This document shows, piece by piece, positions 61,940 to 64,000 of a DNA stretch of 64,000 nt. The notes below the pieces were generated by a model that was not told where the DNA came from, did not search any database, and saw only the letters and a list, made by a program, of their open reading frames with translations. Made by a program: the position numbers and the translations under genes. Every line of letters begins with the position of its first letter. Position 1 is the first letter of the stretch. Where the stretch lies: NCBI GenBank assembly GCA_019638255.1, contig JAHBUD010000001.1, positions 558,001 through 622,000 on the forward strand, written 5' to 3'. This DNA is from Cyclobacteriaceae bacterium (GTDB lineage: Bacteria > Bacteroidota > Bacteroidia > Cytophagales > Cyclobacteriaceae).

Positions 61940-64000
61940 ATGGCTCTGAAGCAAACCGTAGAAACTCCCCTCATGAAACAATACAACGCCATCAAGGCGA
62001 AGTATCCGGGTGCGCTGTTGCTTTTTCGGGTGGGTGATTTTTACGAAACCTTTGGTGAGGATGCCATCCGGGCTGCCAACGTGCTGGATATAACCCTGAC
62101 GAAGCGCGGAAATGGCTCAGCCTCTGAAATTGAACTGGCGGGTTTCCCACACCATGCACTGGACACCTACCTTCCGAAATTGGTGAGGGCAGGAAACCGG
62201 GTAGCCATTTGTGATCAACTGGAAGACCCACGCTTTGTAAAAGGCATTGTGAAGCGGGGCGTTACCGAGCTGGTAACCCCAGGCGTTTCCTTTAACGATA
62301 ATGTGCTGGAGAAAAGGCAGAACAACTTTCTGGCCTCAATCTTTTTCAGCAAGCAAGGCTATGGTGTTTCGTTTCTCGACATCAGCACAGGTGAGTTTTA
62401 TGTAGCACAAGGCAGCGAAAATTATATTTTCAAACTCATTCAAAGCTTTGCGCCTGCCGAAATCATTTTCAGCAAAGCACATCGGGAGAATTTTGAAAAG
62501 CAGCTTGGTGAAGACCATGCTACCTTTGCGCTCGATGATTGGGTGTATGCCTTTGATTTTGCTCAAGAGAAGTTATTGAATCAATTTAAAACGGCAACGC
62601 TAAAAGGGTTTGGTATTGATGGCTTATCCGAAGCCATTATTGCAGCGGGCGCTATTCTGCATTACCTGGAAGCCACTGAACATAAAGACACGCAACACAT
62701 TGCTTCCATCTCACGCATTGATGAAGATAAATATGTGTGGCTGGATAAGTTTACTATCCGCAACCTGGAGTTGATAGCCTCACCTTTTGAAAGTGGCGTA
62801 CCGTTAATTCACGTACTCGATCATACGGTAACGCCCATGGGTTCCCGCCAGTTGCGTAAGTGGATGGTGCTTCCGCTTAAGGAAAAGGCATTGATTGATG
62901 AGCGACTGAAAGTTGTCGATATTTTTTTCCAGCAAATTGAACTTGCCGAAAAACTGTCGGAAGAGTTGAGGCACATTGCAGATTTAGAGCGTCTCATTTC
63001 CAAAGTAGCCGTTGGCCGGATTAATCCACGCGAAATGCTTCAGTTGAAAAAATCGCTGCAGCGTACATTGCCTATTAAGAATTTATTGGCACAGCACACC
63101 TCGCTCGATTTAAAAAAACTTGGCGACCAATTGAACCGTTGTGAATTTCTGCTGGAGAAAATTGAAAAAGAGTTGCGCGATGATGCGCCTATGCTCACCC
63201 ACCAGGGGAACATTATTAAAGATGGCATTCATGATGAGTTGGATGAACTACGCAGCATTGCTTTTTCTGGAAAGGATTATTTGCTTCAGATTCAAAAACG
63301 TGAAGTTGAGCGAACCGGAATTAATTCGTTAAAAATATCGTACAACAAGGTTTTTGGTTATTACCTGGAAGTCAGCAACGCCAATAAGGATAAAGTGCCG
63401 ACCGATTGGATACGCAAGCAAACATTGGTGAATGCGGAGCGCTACATCACCGAGGAGTTGAAAGTGTATGAAGAAAAAATTCTTCATGCCGAAGATAAAC
63501 TTGTGCTCATTGAGCAGAAACTCTTTCAGGAGTTGGTGCAGCATGCCGGAGATTTTGTGGCACAGATTCAACAAAACGCTCGTACGCTTGCCGTGCTGGA
63601 TTGCCTGCTGTCGTTTGCACAAGTTGCACATTTGAATAAGTATGCACGACCGGAGATTAACGAATCTACAACGATTGACATCAAAGCTGGTCGCCACCCG
63701 GTTATTGAAAAGCAGTTGCCGATTGGGGAGAGCTATGTGCCCAATGATGTTTACCTCGACAACGACTCGCAACAAATTCTGGTCATTACCGGTCCGAATA
63801 TGGCAGGGAAATCTGCCTTGCTGCGGCAAACGGCATTGATTGTGTTGATGGCACAGATCGGCAGTTTTGTATCAGCTGAAACCGCACAAATTGGTATTGT
63901 TGATAAAGTCTTTACACGTGTGGGGGCCTCTGATAATTTATCAAAGGGTGAATCCACGTTTATGGTGGAGATGATCGAAACGGCAAGCATTCTCAACAAC
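61940..64000 (+). CDS. mutS: DNA mismatch repair protein MutS (3' end outside window)
   Basis: The frame is open from ATG 61940 to the window end, 687 codons. The mismatch-recognition motif Phe-x-Glu is F34-Y35-E36 in [12 protein letters not shown], followed by the connector, core and clamp domains ([24 protein letters not shown] and [16 protein letters not shown]) and the ATPase domain with P-loop [23 protein letters not shown], and the signature [17 protein letters not shown]. The P-loop has Ala where most bacteria have Gly (GPNMGGKST), as often in Bacteroidota. The promoter region contains TAACTTGC just before the ATG, not a full -7 match. Confidence 0.97.
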   Translation, partial: MALKQTVETPLMKQYNAIKAKYPGALLLFRVGDFYETFGEDAIRAANVLDITLTKRGNGSASEIELAGFPHHALDTYLPKLVRAGNRVAICDQLEDPRFVKGIVKRGVTELVTPGVSFNDNVLEKRQNNFLASIFFSKQGYGVSFLDISTGEFYVAQGSENYIFKLIQSFAPAEIIFSKAHRENFEKQLGEDHATFALDDWVYAFDFAQEKLLNQFKTATLKGFGIDGLSEAIIAAGAILHYLEATEHKDTQHIASISRIDEDKYVWLDKFTIRNLELIASPFESGVPLIHVLDHTVTPMGSRQLRKWMVLPLKEKALIDERLKVVDIFFQQIELAEKLSEELRHIADLERLISKVAVGRINPREMLQLKKSLQRTLPIKNLLAQHTSLDLKKLGDQLNRCEFLLEKIEKELRDDAPMLTHQGNIIKDGIHDELDELRSIAFSGKDYLLQIQKREVERTGINSLKISYNKVFGYYLEVSNANKDKVPTDWIRKQTLVNAERYITEELKVYEEKILHAEDKLVLIEQKLFQELVQHAGDFVAQIQQNARTLAVLDCLLSFAQVAHLNKYARPEINESTTIDIKAGRHPVIEKQLPIGESYVPNDVYLDNDSQQILVITGPNMAGKSALLRQTALIVLMAQIGSFVSAETAQIGIVDKVFTRVGASDNLSKGESTFMVEMIETASILNN

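Noticed and set aside
63760..63840. Defective P-loop in MutS
   Set aside because: GPNMAGKS still fits GxxxxGKS; the Ala is a common variant in this phylum.
1..64000. tRNA, rRNA, CRISPR arrays or insertion sequences
   Set aside because: Looked for T-arm-like motifs, spaced repeats and transposase-like frames; none convincing. Reading by eye can miss a divergent tRNA.

Overview
The window reads as chromosomal core sequence of a Bacteroidota bacterium, most likely of the order Cytophagales. The evidence is indirect but consistent: type IX secretion (Por) C-terminal sorting domains on two exported proteins, many short lipoproteins, promoters with the Bacteroidota -7 element TAnnTTTG, weak or absent Shine-Dalgarno sequences, the rpsU-xerC-hpf neighbourhood, and families common in this phylum (DUF2911, DUF5684, DUF5117/5118 metalloproteases, FtsX permeases without an adjacent ATPase). 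I saw no rRNA, tRNA, CRISPR array, insertion sequence or prophage.

Layout. 1-7.3 kb: end of a SNF2 helicase, an SDR oxidoreductase overlapping radA, a UPF0316 membrane protein, a PLP deaminase/desulfhydrase coupled to a T9SS cargo protein, and a PA0069-type radical SAM gene. 7.3-9.2 kb: an AT-rich islet with a G10 tract, a lipoprotein with a Cys-bracketed glycine-rich tail and a small barrel-like protein. 9.2-16.2 kb: lysA, an alpha/beta hydrolase, an RsmI-like methylase, metK, then hpf, xerC and rpsU on the minus strand, and an acyl-CoA dehydrogenase. 16.3-19.6 kb: ugd-rfbB-rfbA, supplying UDP-glucuronate and dTDP-4-keto-6-deoxyglucose for surface polysaccharide. 19.6-25.2 kb: a glutaminyl-cyclase-like lipoprotein and the rimP-nusA-infB operon, whose leader holds a terminator-like hairpin.

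25.4-38 kb: nhaA, an NTF2-like protein, lemA, prfA, several lipoproteins, a tandem pair of paralogous exported proteins, a sugar-dehydrogenase-like T9SS cargo, a nitroreductase and an exported amidohydrolase. 38-52 kb: a ten-repeat TPR protein, a lipid kinase, DinB, and three large exported peptidases (M14, S9, HExxH metalloprotease) with tpx among them. A small protein at 50.9 kb looks derived from SecA. 52-64 kb: a thioesterase, barrel-like proteins, an FtsX permease, purM, two overlapping membrane proteins that carry histidine-kinase-type dimerisation helices but no ATPase domain, a SpoU methyltransferase cluster, and the start of mutS.

Most of the window is ordinary housekeeping and envelope biology. 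The best candidates for something undescribed are the ATPase-less kinase-like pair (58.8-60.5 kb), the SecA-derived stub (50.9 kb), the G10 islet (7.7 kb) and the rimP leader hairpin (20.7 kb).
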